DNA of 64,000 nt from an uncultured beta proteobacterium (GCA_903934295.1 CAIZNI010000060.1:16693-80692), one strand, 5' to 3'. Positions 38,370-47,130 are shown, counted from the stretch's first letter. Translations and numbers: made by a program. Notes: generated by a model from the sequence alone, not told the origin.

Positions 38370-40643
38370 ATGGCGACGGTCCGACTCGAGGTCAGTCAAT
38401 TGCACCACCCGACATCCGCCCCCCACGCCCCCCTGAGCGCTGACGAACGACTGCTGCGCGGCACCCTCCACGCGCAGCTCGACGCGGCCATCGCGCCGGC
38501 CTCGATCGCGCTGGTGGGCGCCTCCGAGCAGGCCAACAAGATCGGCGGGCGACCCCTCGTCTACCTGAAGCGCTTCGGTTACCAGGGGCGCGTCTATCCG
38601 ATCAACCCGGCCCGCGAGCTGACCCAGGGGCTGCGGACCTGGGCCAGCCTGGCCAGCCTGCCCGAGGTGCCCGACATGGTGATCGTGGCGGTCGCCGGCG
38701 ATGCCGCGATCGAGGCGGTGGCGCAAGCGGCCCGGCTCGGCGTGAAGCTCGCGCTGGTGATGAGCTCCGGGTTCGGCGAGACCGATGCCGCCGGCCGGGC
38801 CCGTGAGCAGGCGATGGTCGCGATCGCGCGCCGCCACGGCTTGCGGATCGTCGGCCCCAACACCCAGGGGCTGGCCAACTTCGGCAATGGCGCGGTCGCC
38901 AGTTTTTCGACCATGTTCACCGAGACCGAGCCGGCCGACGGACCGGTGGGTATCGTGAGCCAGAGCGGCGCGCTCAGCGTGGTGCCCTATCACCTGCTGC
39001 GCACCCGCTCGGTGGGCGTGCGTCATGTGCACGCCACCGGCAACGACAGCGATGCGACCGCGTGCGAAATGGCCGCGGTGGTGGCGCGTGACCCCGATCT
39101 GCGGCTGCTGCTGCTTTATCTCGAGGGCCTGCCCGATCCCTGGAACCTGGCGCAGGCGGCGCGCATCGCCCGCCGTCGGGGGCTGCCGATCGTCGCGCTG
39201 AAGTCGGGCAGCACCCCTGCCGGCCAGCAGGCAGCGCAGTCGCACACCGGCTCGCTGGCGACCGAGGATCGGGTGGTCGATGCGTTCATGGCCCAGCACG
39301 GGATCTGGCGGGTGCGCTCGGTCAACGAGCTCGTCGATGCGGCGCCGCTCTACCTCAAGGGCTGGCGGCCCGCCGGTCGGCGGATCGTGGTCATCAGCAA
39401 TTCGGGGGCGGTCTGCGTGCTGGCGGCCGATGCGGCCAGCCGCGCCGGCCTGCAGTTGCCAGCCCTGTCGGCCGACACCCGCGAGCAGCTGGGCCGCATC
39501 CTGCCGGGCTTTGCCACCACCACCAATCCGGTGGACATCACCGCGGCGCTGCTCTCCAACAGCAGCCTGTTCGGACAGATCCTGCCGGTGATCGCCGATG
39601 ACCCGGCGGCTGACGCCTTCGTGATCGGCATCCCGGTGGCGGGCGCTGGCTACGACGTCGATCTGTTCGCGCGCGACGCGGCGGCCTTCGCCGAGCGCAC
39701 CGGCAAGCCGGTGGTCGTCGCGGCGCCGCAGGACAGCGTGGCCGCGTGTTTCCGGGCCCGCGGACTGCCGGTGTACGTCACCGAGGATGACGCGGTGCGG
39801 GCGCTGGCGCAGTTCATCGGCCACAGCGAGCTGATGGCCCAGGTGAACGCCACCGGCGACGCCCTGGACGGTCGCTGGGCCGATGCCGGGCCGCGGCGGC
39901 TGGGCGCCGGTGCGGCATCCGCTGACGCCGGGGCCGATCCTGCCGTCGTGCCTGGCGCCGATCCGGCCGGCCAACCGAGCCCTGCCCAGACCCTGCTCAA
40001 CGAGAACGACAGTCTGCGGGTGCTGGCCGGTGCCGGTGTGCCGGTGGTGGCCCACCGGTTGTGCGGCGCCTTGTCCGAGGCGCTGGCAGCGGCGGCCGAC
40101 ATCGGTTATCCGGTGGTCCTGAAGGGCTGCTCGAGCCTGATTGCTCACAAGAGCGACTTGGGCCTGGTGCAGTTGAACCTGGCTGATGCCGCGGCGCTGG
40201 GCCGCGCCCATGCGGCCATCGGCGCGGCCGCGCGCAGTGCCGGGCTGGTGCTCGACGGCATGCTGGTGGCTGCCATGGTGGGTCGCGGACGTGAACTGAT
40301 GCTGGGTGCCCGGCGCGACCCGGTGTTCGGCACGGTGCTGCTGGTGGGCGATGGTGGCGCGCAGGTCGAAGTGCTGCCCGATGCCCGTCTGCTGCTGGCG
40401 CCTTTCGACGTCGACTCGGTCCGGCAGGCGGTGTCGCAACTGCGGATCGCCCCGCTGCTCGGGGGTTTCCGGGGCTCACCGGCCCGCGACGTCGAGGCCT
40501 TCTGTGCGGCGGCGGTGCGCCTGGGGCGCTGGATGGAGGAAGGCGACCACACGGTGCTCAGCGTGGACATCAATCCGGTGATTGTCGGGCCGGTCGGGCA
40601 GGGCTGTCTGGCCGCGGATGCGGTGGTGTTCCAGGCGGTCTGA
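38370..40643 (+). CDS. Acetate-CoA-ligase-type (ADP-forming) acyl-CoA synthetase, fused subunits
   Basis: About 757 residues in the NDP-forming acyl-CoA synthetase family. Order: CoA-binding domain (about 35-130, IALVGASEQANKIGG), succinyl-CoA-ligase-like domains (about 160-490, with the phosphohistidine-type segment SHTGSLATEDRVVDAF), and a C-terminal ATP-grasp domain (about 540-755, GYPVVLKGCSS and HKSDLGLVQLNL). It would activate a carboxylic acid to its CoA thioester; the substrate is unknown. ATG 38370 has no obvious ribosome binding site and the frame is open upstream, so the exact start is uncertain. It converges with the DUF35/thiolase pair. Confidence 0.85.
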   Translation: MATVRLEVSQLHHPTSAPHAPLSADERLLRGTLHAQLDAAIAPASIALVGASEQANKIGGRPLVYLKRFGYQGRVYPINPARELTQGLRTWASLASLPEVPDMVIVAVAGDAAIEAVAQAARLGVKLALVMSSGFGETDAAGRAREQAMVAIARRHGLRIVGPNTQGLANFGNGAVASFSTMFTETEPADGPVGIVSQSGALSVVPYHLLRTRSVGVRHVHATGNDSDATACEMAAVVARDPDLRLLLLYLEGLPDPWNLAQAARIARRRGLPIVALKSGSTPAGQQAAQSHTGSLATEDRVVDAFMAQHGIWRVRSVNELVDAAPLYLKGWRPAGRRIVVISNSGAVCVLAADAASRAGLQLPALSADTREQLGRILPGFATTTNPVDITAALLSNSSLFGQILPVIADDPAADAFVIGIPVAGAGYDVDLFARDAAAFAERTGKPVVVAAPQDSVAACFRARGLPVYVTEDDAVRALAQFIGHSELMAQVNATGDALDGRWADAGPRRLGAGAASADAGADPAVVPGADPAGQPSPAQTLLNENDSLRVLAGAGVPVVAHRLCGALSEALAAAADIGYPVVLKGCSSLIAHKSDLGLVQLNLADAAALGRAHAAIGAAARSAGLVLDGMLVAAMVGRGRELMLGARRDPVFGTVLLVGDGGAQVEVLPDARLLLAPFDVDSVRQAVSQLRIAPLLGGFRGSPARDVEAFCAAAVRLGRWMEEGDHTVLSVDINPVIVGPVGQGCLAADAVVFQAV

Positions 40644-40652
40644 TGTCGGCGC

Positions 40653-41036
40653 TCAGGCGCCGGGTGTGGCCGATCGGGTGAAGCGGATCAGCGGCTGGCC
40701 GTCGAGCACGAAAACGCCGGCCTGCACCCGGTCGCCGATCGCCAGGCCGGCCTCGGCGTGGCCCATTACCCGCGCGCCTTCGTCCAGGTCGACCAGCGCC
40801 AGGGTGTAGGGAACCAGGGCCTTGAACGCATCGGTGGGGGCGCGCCTGATTTCGGTGAGGGCGAACACCCGGCCGCCGGCCTGCGCGTCGAACCACTCGA
40901 GCGCGGTGGCGCCGCAGGCGGTACAGGCATGGCGTGCCAGGCGTTGCACCGCGCCGCAGTGCGCGCAGCGCTGGCAGCGCACCCGTCCCTGCGCGAGGCC
41001 ATCGGTGAAAGGGGTCGACAGGGCTGATTGACTCAT
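40653..41036 (-). CDS. DUF35 OB-fold/zinc-ribbon acyl-CoA-associated protein
   Basis: 127 residues. An N-terminal rubredoxin-like zinc ribbon uses Cys24-X2-Cys27 and Cys38-X2-Cys41; a C-terminal OB fold follows (about 48-125). Such proteins form complexes with thiolase-like enzymes and acyl-CoA hydratases/aldolases (ChsH2-Ltp2 in steroid side-chain degradation is the characterised case). It overlaps the thiolase-like gene by four bases, so the two are almost certainly partners. Confidence 0.87.
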   Translation of the reverse strand: MSQSALSTPFTDGLAQGRVRCQRCAHCGAVQRLARHACTACGATALEWFDAQAGGRVFALTEIRRAPTDAFKALVPYTLALVDLDEGARVMGHAEAGLAIGDRVQAGVFVLDGQPLIRFTRSATPGA

Positions 41037-42181
41037 CCGCGCCGCTCCAGGATCAGGCTGACGTGGGCCGACAGCACACCCCCGTCGGCATGCAGCAGCG
41101 CGCGCCGGCGCGGCGCGATCTGCCGGCTGCCCGCGCGGCCGGCCAGTTGCCGGTAGGCCTCGGCGATGTGGGCCATGCCGCCGGCCGCGCCCGAGTGACC
41201 GAATGACAGCAGTCCGCCATGGGTGTTCAGCGGCAGCTCTCCGTCGGTGCCGAAGGCGCCGTCGCGCACCCGCTGCGCGCTGGCGCCGCGAGCGCAGATC
41301 CCGATCTCCTCGAGCAGGATCGCCAGCGTGATGGTGAACGAGTCGTAGATCGCCAGCAGGTCGATGTCGGACAGCGCTACACCCGCCTCCTCGAGGGCGC
41401 GGCCGGCCGAGGCGGCGGCGCCGAAGTCGCGGGTGTCGGCAATGGCCGAGACATGCTGGTGATGGTGGGCCTGGCCGGCGCCGGTCAGCGCGACCGCATG
41501 GCCGTCCCGGTCGCCAGGCTCGGCGGTGATCACCAGGGCGACCGCGCCATCGGAGATCGGACAGCAGTCGAGCAGCTTCAGCGGCGAGGCAATCGGTTTG
41601 GACGCCAGCACATCGGCCACCGAGATCGGCGCGGTGAGCTGCGCGTCCGGGTGGCTGGCGGCGTGCCGTCGCATCAGCACCGCGAACTCCGCCAGGTCGG
41701 CTTCGGTGATGCGATGCTCGTGCAGATAGCGCGAGGCCAGCAGCGCGTAATAGGCCGGTACCGAGGCGCCGTTGGGGACTTCGAAGTCGGGGTCGCCGAC
41801 CTGCGCCAGCGTCTGGATCGCGCCGTCTCGCGACTGGCCGGTGGCGCGGTTCTCGCCGGCCACCACCAGCACCTGGCGGCAGCGCCCGGCGCGCACCAGT
41901 TCGCGGGCCAGCATGACCATGCCCGCCCCGGTGGCCCCGCCCATCTGCATGCCGTGGGCATACAGCGGGCGCAACGCCAGGCGCTCGCTGACCAGGCTGG
42001 CCAGCATCAGGTGGGGCAGGGTGGTCGCGTAGCCGCAGAGCACGCCATCGATCGACTGGCGCGACACGCCGGCCTGGGCGAGGGCCTGGTCGGCGGCCTC
42101 GGCCATCAGGTCGATCGGACCACGCCCCTCATGACGCCCGAAGCGGGTGTTGCCGACACCGGCGATGTAGGCGTCGATCAA
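41033..42181 (-). CDS. Thiolase-like protein lacking the nucleophilic cysteine
   Basis: 382 residues with SCP-x-type thiolase fold. The canonical CASG nucleophile segment reads GATG (Cys replaced by Gly82), and the C-terminal catalytic Cys is also missing (ADGG region); the NTHGG and GHSGAAGG motifs remain. Such cysteine-less thiolases paired with DUF35 proteins are known as retro-aldolases (Ltp2 group), so true thiolysis is unlikely. The start is TTG 42181, preceded by GGAG at about 6 bases. The downstream DUF35 gene overlaps by four bases; an IclR gene lies 40 bases upstream on the same strand. Confidence 0.85.
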   Translation of the reverse strand: MIDAYIAGVGNTRFGRHEGRGPIDLMAEAADQALAQAGVSRQSIDGVLCGYATTLPHLMLASLVSERLALRPLYAHGMQMGGATGAGMVMLARELVRAGRCRQVLVVAGENRATGQSRDGAIQTLAQVGDPDFEVPNGASVPAYYALLASRYLHEHRITEADLAEFAVLMRRHAASHPDAQLTAPISVADVLASKPIASPLKLLDCCPISDGAVALVITAEPGDRDGHAVALTGAGQAHHHQHVSAIADTRDFGAAASAGRALEEAGVALSDIDLLAIYDSFTITLAILLEEIGICARGASAQRVRDGAFGTDGELPLNTHGGLLSFGHSGAAGGMAHIAEAYRQLAGRAGSRQIAPRRRALLHADGGVLSAHVSLILERRG

Positions 42182-42221
42182 GCCGCGCTCCGCCGCGATG
42201 ACGGATCGAAAGGGGGCACCA

Positions 42222-43013
42222 TCAGAGCCCGCCCTGGCGCCAGTAGGCGCGACACGCCGCGGCCTCGCGATGCAGCGCCTCGGCCAGCGCCGCTTCGCGC
42301 CCGCTGATCCGCTCGCTCAGTGCGGCGATGCTGATCGAGGCGAAGGGCCGGCCGTCTTCGGAGAGGATCGGCACCGCGATGCCGCCCATGCGTGGCACCA
42401 CCACGTCGAGCAGCATTGCATAGCTGCGCCGGCGCGAGTCCTCGATGGAGCGGCGCAGCATCGCCGGGCTGAGCAGCGGATAGCTGGCGAGGCGGTCGGA
42501 GATGAAGGGCATCAGCGCGTCGATCTCCTCATCGGGCAGCCAGGCCAGCAGTGCGAGGCTGCCGGCGCCCACCCCGAGCGGCCGGCGGCTGCCGACCTCC
42601 AGGTAGTTGGCGCGGATCGCGAAGCTGCCCACCTGCACATCGACGCACACCGATTCGGCGCCGCGCGGCACCGACAGGATCGCGGTGTCCTCGAAGCTGC
42701 GCACCAGCTGGATCAGGCTGGGCCGCACCCGCGCTCGGGGGTCGCTGCGCGCCATCGCGGCGGCGCCGAGCGTGAAGATCTCGGGGCCCAGGCTGTAGCG
42801 TTTGCTCTCGGCGTCGCGGTTGACGAAGCCGTGGCGCGTCAGCACCTCGAGCAGCCGCAAGGTGGTGGCCTTGTCCTGGCCGGCCGCCTGCGCGATGTCG
42901 GTCAGGCGGACGTTGCGGGTATCAGACATGGCGCGAAGGATCAGGCACGCCTTCTGCACTGAAGAGGGCGCGTTACCGCTCTCCGGACCGCTGGCACGTA
43001 CACCCCTGGGCAT
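42222..43013 (-). CDS. IclR-family transcriptional regulator
   Basis: 263 residues: N-terminal winged helix (about 20-80, RLTDIAQAAGQDKATTLRLLEVLTRHG) and C-terminal IclR effector domain (about 100-255, ending DGRPFASISIAAL). It probably regulates the thiolase-like/DUF35 genes directly downstream, responding to a small aromatic or acyl metabolite; the ligand cannot be read from sequence. ATG 43013 is preceded by a possible dyad at 43020-43038. Confidence 0.9.
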   Translation of the reverse strand: MPRGVRASGPESGNAPSSVQKACLILRAMSDTRNVRLTDIAQAAGQDKATTLRLLEVLTRHGFVNRDAESKRYSLGPEIFTLGAAAMARSDPRARVRPSLIQLVRSFEDTAILSVPRGAESVCVDVQVGSFAIRANYLEVGSRRPLGVGAGSLALLAWLPDEEIDALMPFISDRLASYPLLSPAMLRRSIEDSRRRSYAMLLDVVVPRMGGIAVPILSEDGRPFASISIAALSERISGREAALAEALHREAAACRAYWRQGGL

Positions 43014-43019
43014 GATGAG

Positions 43020-43038
43020 AATTTCTGCTCTTGAAATT
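43020..43038. promoter_or_regulatory. Candidate operator upstream of the IclR gene
   Basis: AATTTC and GAAATT are inverted around a 7-base spacer, 6 bases upstream of the IclR start codon. This is an AT-rich island in GC-rich DNA, as expected for an autoregulatory site. Arms are short, so support is modest. Confidence 0.35.
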
Positions 43039-43183
43039 GATAGAAGGCGATCCTAGGTTGCCAGTCAAGGGTCGTCAAGAATTCTTTCGATCAGTATTTC
43101 ACTGGTCAAACTCGCCGACAGGGGGCATCACTGGCCCCGGTGAAGCGCGCGCGCGGCGCGCTTGCGCGGCCTCAATCGCCGCC

Positions 43184-43447
43184 TCAAGACTCGTCGAGGT
43201 AGGGCGGCGTTGCCTCCCGGTCCGGATCACCGGCTGGCTCGATGAAGCCGGCCGCGCCGGGCGGTGCCGGTTCGGCGCAGGGCAGCGCCTCGATCGAACC
43301 GGGCTCGTCGTGCGCCGGCCGCTCGATGTCCATGCGGTGCGGCCGAGGTGCCGACGCGGGCTCGGAGGGCGCTGGGGTGGCTTGTCCGGCTTCTTTTTCG
43401 GCGGACCCGGTGCGGCGGGGTCCGGGGTGTTTGCGCTGGCGATTCAT
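43184..43447 (-). CDS. Possible small disordered hypothetical protein
   Basis: 87 codons from ATG 43447, starting MNRQRKHPGPRRTG; rich in Pro, Ala and Glu with no predicted fold, signal or membrane segment. No Shine-Dalgarno is near the start. It lies in the roughly 900-base gap between the IclR gene and fadL, which otherwise holds only a gene remnant, so it may be a chance frame. Confidence 0.3.
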   Translation of the reverse strand: MNRQRKHPGPRRTGSAEKEAGQATPAPSEPASAPRPHRMDIERPAHDEPGSIEALPCAEPAPPGAAGFIEPAGDPDREATPPYLDES

Positions 43448-43558
43448 GGATGGCCTGTGGGTGCGGTCCTCTCGGCATCACGGGCGTCAGCCTCGCATCG
43501 GCTGGCGCCGGGCAGATCGCCCGCCTGCTCAGTTTGCCCGCGCTGCGCGGCCGGCGGA

Positions 43559-43770
43559 TTGACGTCACTCAAGCCGGCGCTGCGCCTGCTCAACCGGCCC
43601 CGCGACCGCCCCGAGCATCCGACGCTGCTGATCGACACCGACGACACCGAGGCGGCGGCCTTCAAGGTGGCCGGGCTCGCGCCGCTGCTCGCCACCGGCG
43701 CGCCGATCGACGGCTTCGGGGTGGGTACTGCGCTGGGCACCTCCAGCGATGTACCCGCGCTCGACGTCAG
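43559..43770 (+). pseudogene. Remnant resembling the C-terminal part of nicotinate phosphoribosyltransferase
   Basis: One frame reads TLLIDTDDTEAAAFKVAG and then PIDGFGVGTALGTSSDVPALD, which strongly recalls the LIDTYDT and FGVGT..TS.D.PALD motifs near the active site of NAPRTase (PncB-type). No N-terminal half, no start and no continuation after PALD are visible, and the motif DTYDT is changed to DTDDT. I read it as a decayed fragment about 70 codons long. The rest of 43,040-43,914 shows nothing else I can support. Confidence 0.5.
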
Positions 43771-43914
43771 GGTTGGGTCGCGCCGCGGGGCGTGCGTCGA
43801 TCGATGCTGGGGGCTTGTGGCGCGGGCTTGCTTGAGCCGACTCAATCAGCGGCCGACGGCGCTGCCTATTCTGGTGTCGAGGCCCCGTCGGGGCAGCCAA
43901 CCAAGGGGGATGCG

Positions 43915-45267
43915 ATGAAACGGCAGTCAGGCAAGGCAAGGACGACCGGAGACTCCGGCGGGGTGGGGCAATCGGCGGGCGCCGCACCGCGCCTGCGGCC
44001 CGGGCCGCTGGCGCTTCTGCTCGGCGGGATCTTCGGCGCCGCGGTGGCGCCGGCGTGGTCGGCCGGCTTTCAGATCCAGGAGCAAAGCGCCAGCGGCCTG
44101 GGGGTGGCCTATTCCGGGCAGGCGGCTGCGGTCCATGACGCGGGTACCGTGTTCTGGAATCCGGCCGGGCAGTCGCTGCTGAAAGGGTCGCAGCTGATGG
44201 CATCGATCGCCTACATCGCGCCGCGCACGCGCTTCCACAACGACGGCACGTCAACCTACGGGGCGCTGGGCAATGGCGGCCAGGGCGGCGTCTCGGCCTG
44301 GGTGCCCGCCGTCTACGCGAGCTGGGCGCTCGATCCCCGCTGGTCGCTGGGTCTGGCAGTGAACGCGCCCTATGGGCTGTCCACTGAATGGGACACCGCC
44401 TGGGCAGGACAGTTCCACGCCATCAAGTCCGAGATCAAGACGCTGAACCTGAATCCGACCGTGGCCTACCGGGTCAGCGATGCGCTGTCACTGGGCGCCG
44501 GGTTGAGCTATCAGCAGATCAAGGCCACGCTCACCAACGGTGCGGTGCTGGCGCCGCCGTTTCCGTCGAGCCTGGTCGGGCTGGGCAAGGTGGAAGGCGA
44601 TGACTGGGGCTGGGGCTACAACCTGGGCGCCCTGATCGACCTGCGCCAGGGAACCCGGGTCGGCGCCACCTACCGCTCGCGGATCAAGTACCGGATCGAG
44701 GGCGACCTGAGCTTCTCCGGGTTTCCCGCCGCGATACCCGACCGCCCGATCGACGCGCGGGTGACGCTGCCCGACACCTTCTCCCTGGGGGTGTCGCACC
44801 AGTTCAATCCCAGCACCCGCCTGCTGGCCGACTGGACCTGGACCGGCTGGAGTTCGATCCCCGAGCTCAAGGTGGTGGACACCTCGAGCGGCGGCGAGGT
44901 CAGCAGCACAAACCTGAGCTTTCGCAACAGCTGGCGACTGGGGCTCGGCGTCGAGTACCGGGTGAGCGAACCCTGGCTGCTGCGCGCCGGCATGGCCTTC
45001 GACAAGACGCCGGTGCGTGACGCCTATCGCACGCCGCGTCTGCCCGATGCGGACAAGACGTGGTTCTCGCTCGGCATGCGTTACACGCCGACCGGCGGCG
45101 CGCCGTGGTGGGTCGATGTCGGCTACACCTACATCCTGCTCAAGGACGGGTCGAGTTCCCTGCCGGCTCCCGACGCGACGGCGGCCGAAGCGGCGCGCGG
45201 GGCGCTTTCGGGAACCTACAAGGGCAGTGTGAACATCCTGGCGGCGCAGGCGGGCTGGCGGTTCTGA
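43915..45267 (+). CDS. FadL/OmpP1-type outer-membrane long-chain fatty acid/hydrocarbon porin
   Basis: 450 residues. An N-terminal signal sequence (about residues 1-49) ends at APAWSA; the mature protein begins GFQIQEQSASGLGVAYSGQA with the NPAG motif (VFWNPAG) typical of the FadL hatch domain, then repeated amphipathic strands and a terminal aromatic residue (GWRF). It imports hydrophobic acids across the outer membrane. ATG 43915 has AGGGGG 5-6 bases upstream. The signal region is unusually long, so a later start is possible. Confidence 0.9.
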   Translation: MKRQSGKARTTGDSGGVGQSAGAAPRLRPGPLALLLGGIFGAAVAPAWSAGFQIQEQSASGLGVAYSGQAAAVHDAGTVFWNPAGQSLLKGSQLMASIAYIAPRTRFHNDGTSTYGALGNGGQGGVSAWVPAVYASWALDPRWSLGLAVNAPYGLSTEWDTAWAGQFHAIKSEIKTLNLNPTVAYRVSDALSLGAGLSYQQIKATLTNGAVLAPPFPSSLVGLGKVEGDDWGWGYNLGALIDLRQGTRVGATYRSRIKYRIEGDLSFSGFPAAIPDRPIDARVTLPDTFSLGVSHQFNPSTRLLADWTWTGWSSIPELKVVDTSSGGEVSSTNLSFRNSWRLGLGVEYRVSEPWLLRAGMAFDKTPVRDAYRTPRLPDADKTWFSLGMRYTPTGGAPWWVDVGYTYILLKDGSSSLPAPDATAAEAARGALSGTYKGSVNILAAQAGWRF

Positions 45268-45276
45268 AACGAGAAC

Positions 45277-45308
45277 GCGCCGGCGCTTCGACTCCGAAGC
45301 GCCGGCGC
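45277..45308. terminator. Strong hairpin between fadL and the convergent repeat-protein gene
   Basis: GCGCCGGCGCTTCG and CGAAGCGCCGGCGC form a perfect 14-base-pair stem with the loop ACTC. It lies 9 bases after the fadL stop and 31 bases beyond the stop of the convergent gene. No T-tract on either strand. Confidence 0.7.
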
Positions 45309-45338
45309 TCTGCGCCGGGTCAGTGATGCAGTCGTCGA

Positions 45339-45779
45339 TTACTTGGACTTGGGCCGCGCGGGGGCGTTCTCGTGATACGAGCCGGTTTCCTCATCGAAAT
45401 GATGGGTGCGCATGAACGCCTGGGCTTCCTTGCGCATTTCGGCGCGCGAGAGCTTGCCGATGTCGCGCGGCGGCCCCTTGATCGGCTCCCAGCGGCCGAG
45501 CACTTCATCCCACCGGTTGCCGCGCATGAAGCTGTCACGTTCCGCACGGATTTCCTCGCGCGACTTGATACCCTCCGGCGGCTTGGCGCCCGCTTTCAGG
45601 ACCCACTGGCCGGTTTCCTCGTCCCACTTGAAGTTTTTCTTGAACGAATCACACTCGGCCCGAACCTCGGCGCGCGTGCGAGCGCAGACACCAGACTCGC
45701 TGCTCTGAGCCTGCACGGTGCCGCTCAACAGCACCGCACAGGTCGTCAACGTCAGCGCGGACCACTGCTTTTTCCACAT
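45339..45779 (-). CDS. Exported protein with three internal repeats (hypothetical)
   Basis: 146 residues. Signal peptide MWKKQWSALTLTTCAVLL, cleaved after TVQAQ, then three diverged repeats of about 36 residues, each of the form RxExRxExxxFxxxxxxDExxGxW/Y (RAEVRAECDSFKKNFKWDEE, REEIRAERDSFMRGNRWDEV, RAEMRKEAQAFMRTHHFDEE). The mature protein is very charged and contains two Cys in the first repeat. I do not recognise a characterised family. It is convergent with fadL and divergent from a Bug gene. Confidence 0.8.
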   Translation of the reverse strand: MWKKQWSALTLTTCAVLLSGTVQAQSSESGVCARTRAEVRAECDSFKKNFKWDEETGQWVLKAGAKPPEGIKSREEIRAERDSFMRGNRWDEVLGRWEPIKGPPRDIGKLSRAEMRKEAQAFMRTHHFDEETGSYHENAPARPKSK

Positions 45780-45800
45780 ACTCGATCTCCTTGGATAACA

Positions 45801-45829
45801 ATTGGCCGGTGTCTCCACCGGTGCCCAAT
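45801..45829. promoter_or_regulatory. Hairpin in the leader of the repeat-protein gene
   Basis: CCGGTG-TCTC-CACCGG forms a 6-base-pair stem extended by ATTGG/CCAAT across a 3-base bulge. It lies 22-50 bases upstream of the 45779 start codon. It may be a leader structure; function unknown. The rest of the 284-base gap 45,780-46,063 shows no clear promoter. Confidence 0.3.
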
Positions 45830-46063
45830 TCATTGTCTCCAAGGGGACGGCGGGCGGTTTGAGCAGGGTCAAGCGGGTGCGAGGCGGGTGCGAGGTGTGC
45901 GCGGCAACCGCGATTCCGATGGCGTGGCGCAGGCTTCGCAAGGCATCATCGGCCCCTCCTTTCACCCTCGCCGCACAGGGATAAAAAGCGCCCTGCGGCC
46001 GGTTCGTCGAGAATCCGCGCTGGAATCCAAAACAAGACCCAACCTGAGAACGGAGACATCCCC

Positions 46064-47047
46064 ATGACCGATTCAATCCGCCGTCAATGGCTGCTGGCCG
46101 GCGCCGGCCTGGCCACCGTGCCGCTGTCGGGCGCGTTTGCCCAGACGCCCGCCTATCCGAACAAGACGCTGAAGATCATCGTCGGTGCGGCGCCGGGCGG
46201 CCTGAGCGACGCCTATGCGCGGCTCTTTGCCGAGCAGTTCACTGCGCGCTTCAACCTGCCCGCGGTGGTCGAGAACCGTCCGGGTGCCAGCGGCATCATC
46301 GCCACCGAGGCGATGCTCAAGTCGCCGCCCGACGGTTACACCCTGCTGTCGACCACCACCGGCATGCTCTGGCAGACGCGCGTCCTGTATCGCAAGCTGC
46401 CCTTCGATCTGGCGCGCGACATCGCCCCGATCACCGTGTTCCCCTCGGGCCCGCTGGTGGTCGCGGTTCCCGAGAAGATCGGTGTGCGCAATTTCAACGA
46501 ACTGGTCGAGTACGCCCGCAAGACGCCGTGCTCGATGGGCTCTTATGCGGTGGCTTCCTATCCGCATGTGCTGGCCGAGACGATCAACCGCGAGTTCGGC
46601 GGCAAGATCCAGTCGATCCAGTACAAGGGCGAGGGCCCGATGTGGATCGAGATGGGGTCGGGCCAGCTGCAGATCGCGGTCGGCAGCTTCCAGGCGTTCG
46701 CGACGGTGCGCGACAAGGGCATCCGCCCGATCGCGGTGAGCGGCCAGATCCGCAGCCCGAAGCTGCCGGACGTGCCGACCCTGATCGAGCAGGGCCTGAA
46801 GGCGCCGATCGCACGGCTCGAGGGCGGTCTGGCGCTGAGCGCGAATTCGGCGGTGGCGCCCGAGATTCTGGAGCTGCTGGCCAAGGTGGCGGTCGATGGC
46901 AACGACACGCCGCGCGCGCGCGCGCTGCGGGAGAATTTCGCGATTCCCGACGCGACCAAGGGCCGCGCCGATGCGCTGCGTCAGTGGCGCGAAGACGGCC
47001 CGGCGTGGATCAAGGAGGTCGAGGCGCTGGGCGTGAAGCTCGACTGA
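46064..47047 (+). CDS. Bug-family (TctC) tripartite tricarboxylate transporter receptor
   Basis: 327 residues with a signal peptide (GAFAQ, about residue 27) and the Bug core: KIIVGAAPGGLSDAYARL, VVENRPGASGIIATEAML, PPDGYTLL and VPTLIEQGL. Periplasmic receptor for a carboxylate or similar solute. No TctA/TctB membrane genes lie nearby, the usual situation for Bug receptors in Burkholderiales, so the substrate and partner permease are unknown. It is less similar to the two other Bug proteins here than they are to each other. Confidence 0.88.
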   Translation: MTDSIRRQWLLAGAGLATVPLSGAFAQTPAYPNKTLKIIVGAAPGGLSDAYARLFAEQFTARFNLPAVVENRPGASGIIATEAMLKSPPDGYTLLSTTTGMLWQTRVLYRKLPFDLARDIAPITVFPSGPLVVAVPEKIGVRNFNELVEYARKTPCSMGSYAVASYPHVLAETINREFGGKIQSIQYKGEGPMWIEMGSGQLQIAVGSFQAFATVRDKGIRPIAVSGQIRSPKLPDVPTLIEQGLKAPIARLEGGLALSANSAVAPEILELLAKVAVDGNDTPRARALRENFAIPDATKGRADALRQWREDGPAWIKEVEALGVKLD

Positions 47048-47061
47048 TCGCCTGAGTCACC

Positions 47062-47112
47062 GGTCAGCTTGACGCTGACCGATGCGGGGGGCGGCTCCCT
47101 GGGGCCGCCCCC
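47062..47112. terminator. Two hairpins between the Bug gene and metY
   Basis: GGTCAGC/GCTGACC (47062-47080, 7 base pairs, 5-base loop) is followed by GGGGGCGGC/GCCGCCCCC (47087-47112, 9 base pairs). They lie between convergent stop codons; no T-tract. Probable bidirectional terminator region. Confidence 0.55.
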
Positions 47113-47130
47113 GCGCGCCCCGGTGCAGCG

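Noticed and set aside
45793..45805. Resemblance to a lac-operator half (GGATAACAATT)
   Set aside because: A chance match; no LacI-family gene nearby and no symmetric second half.
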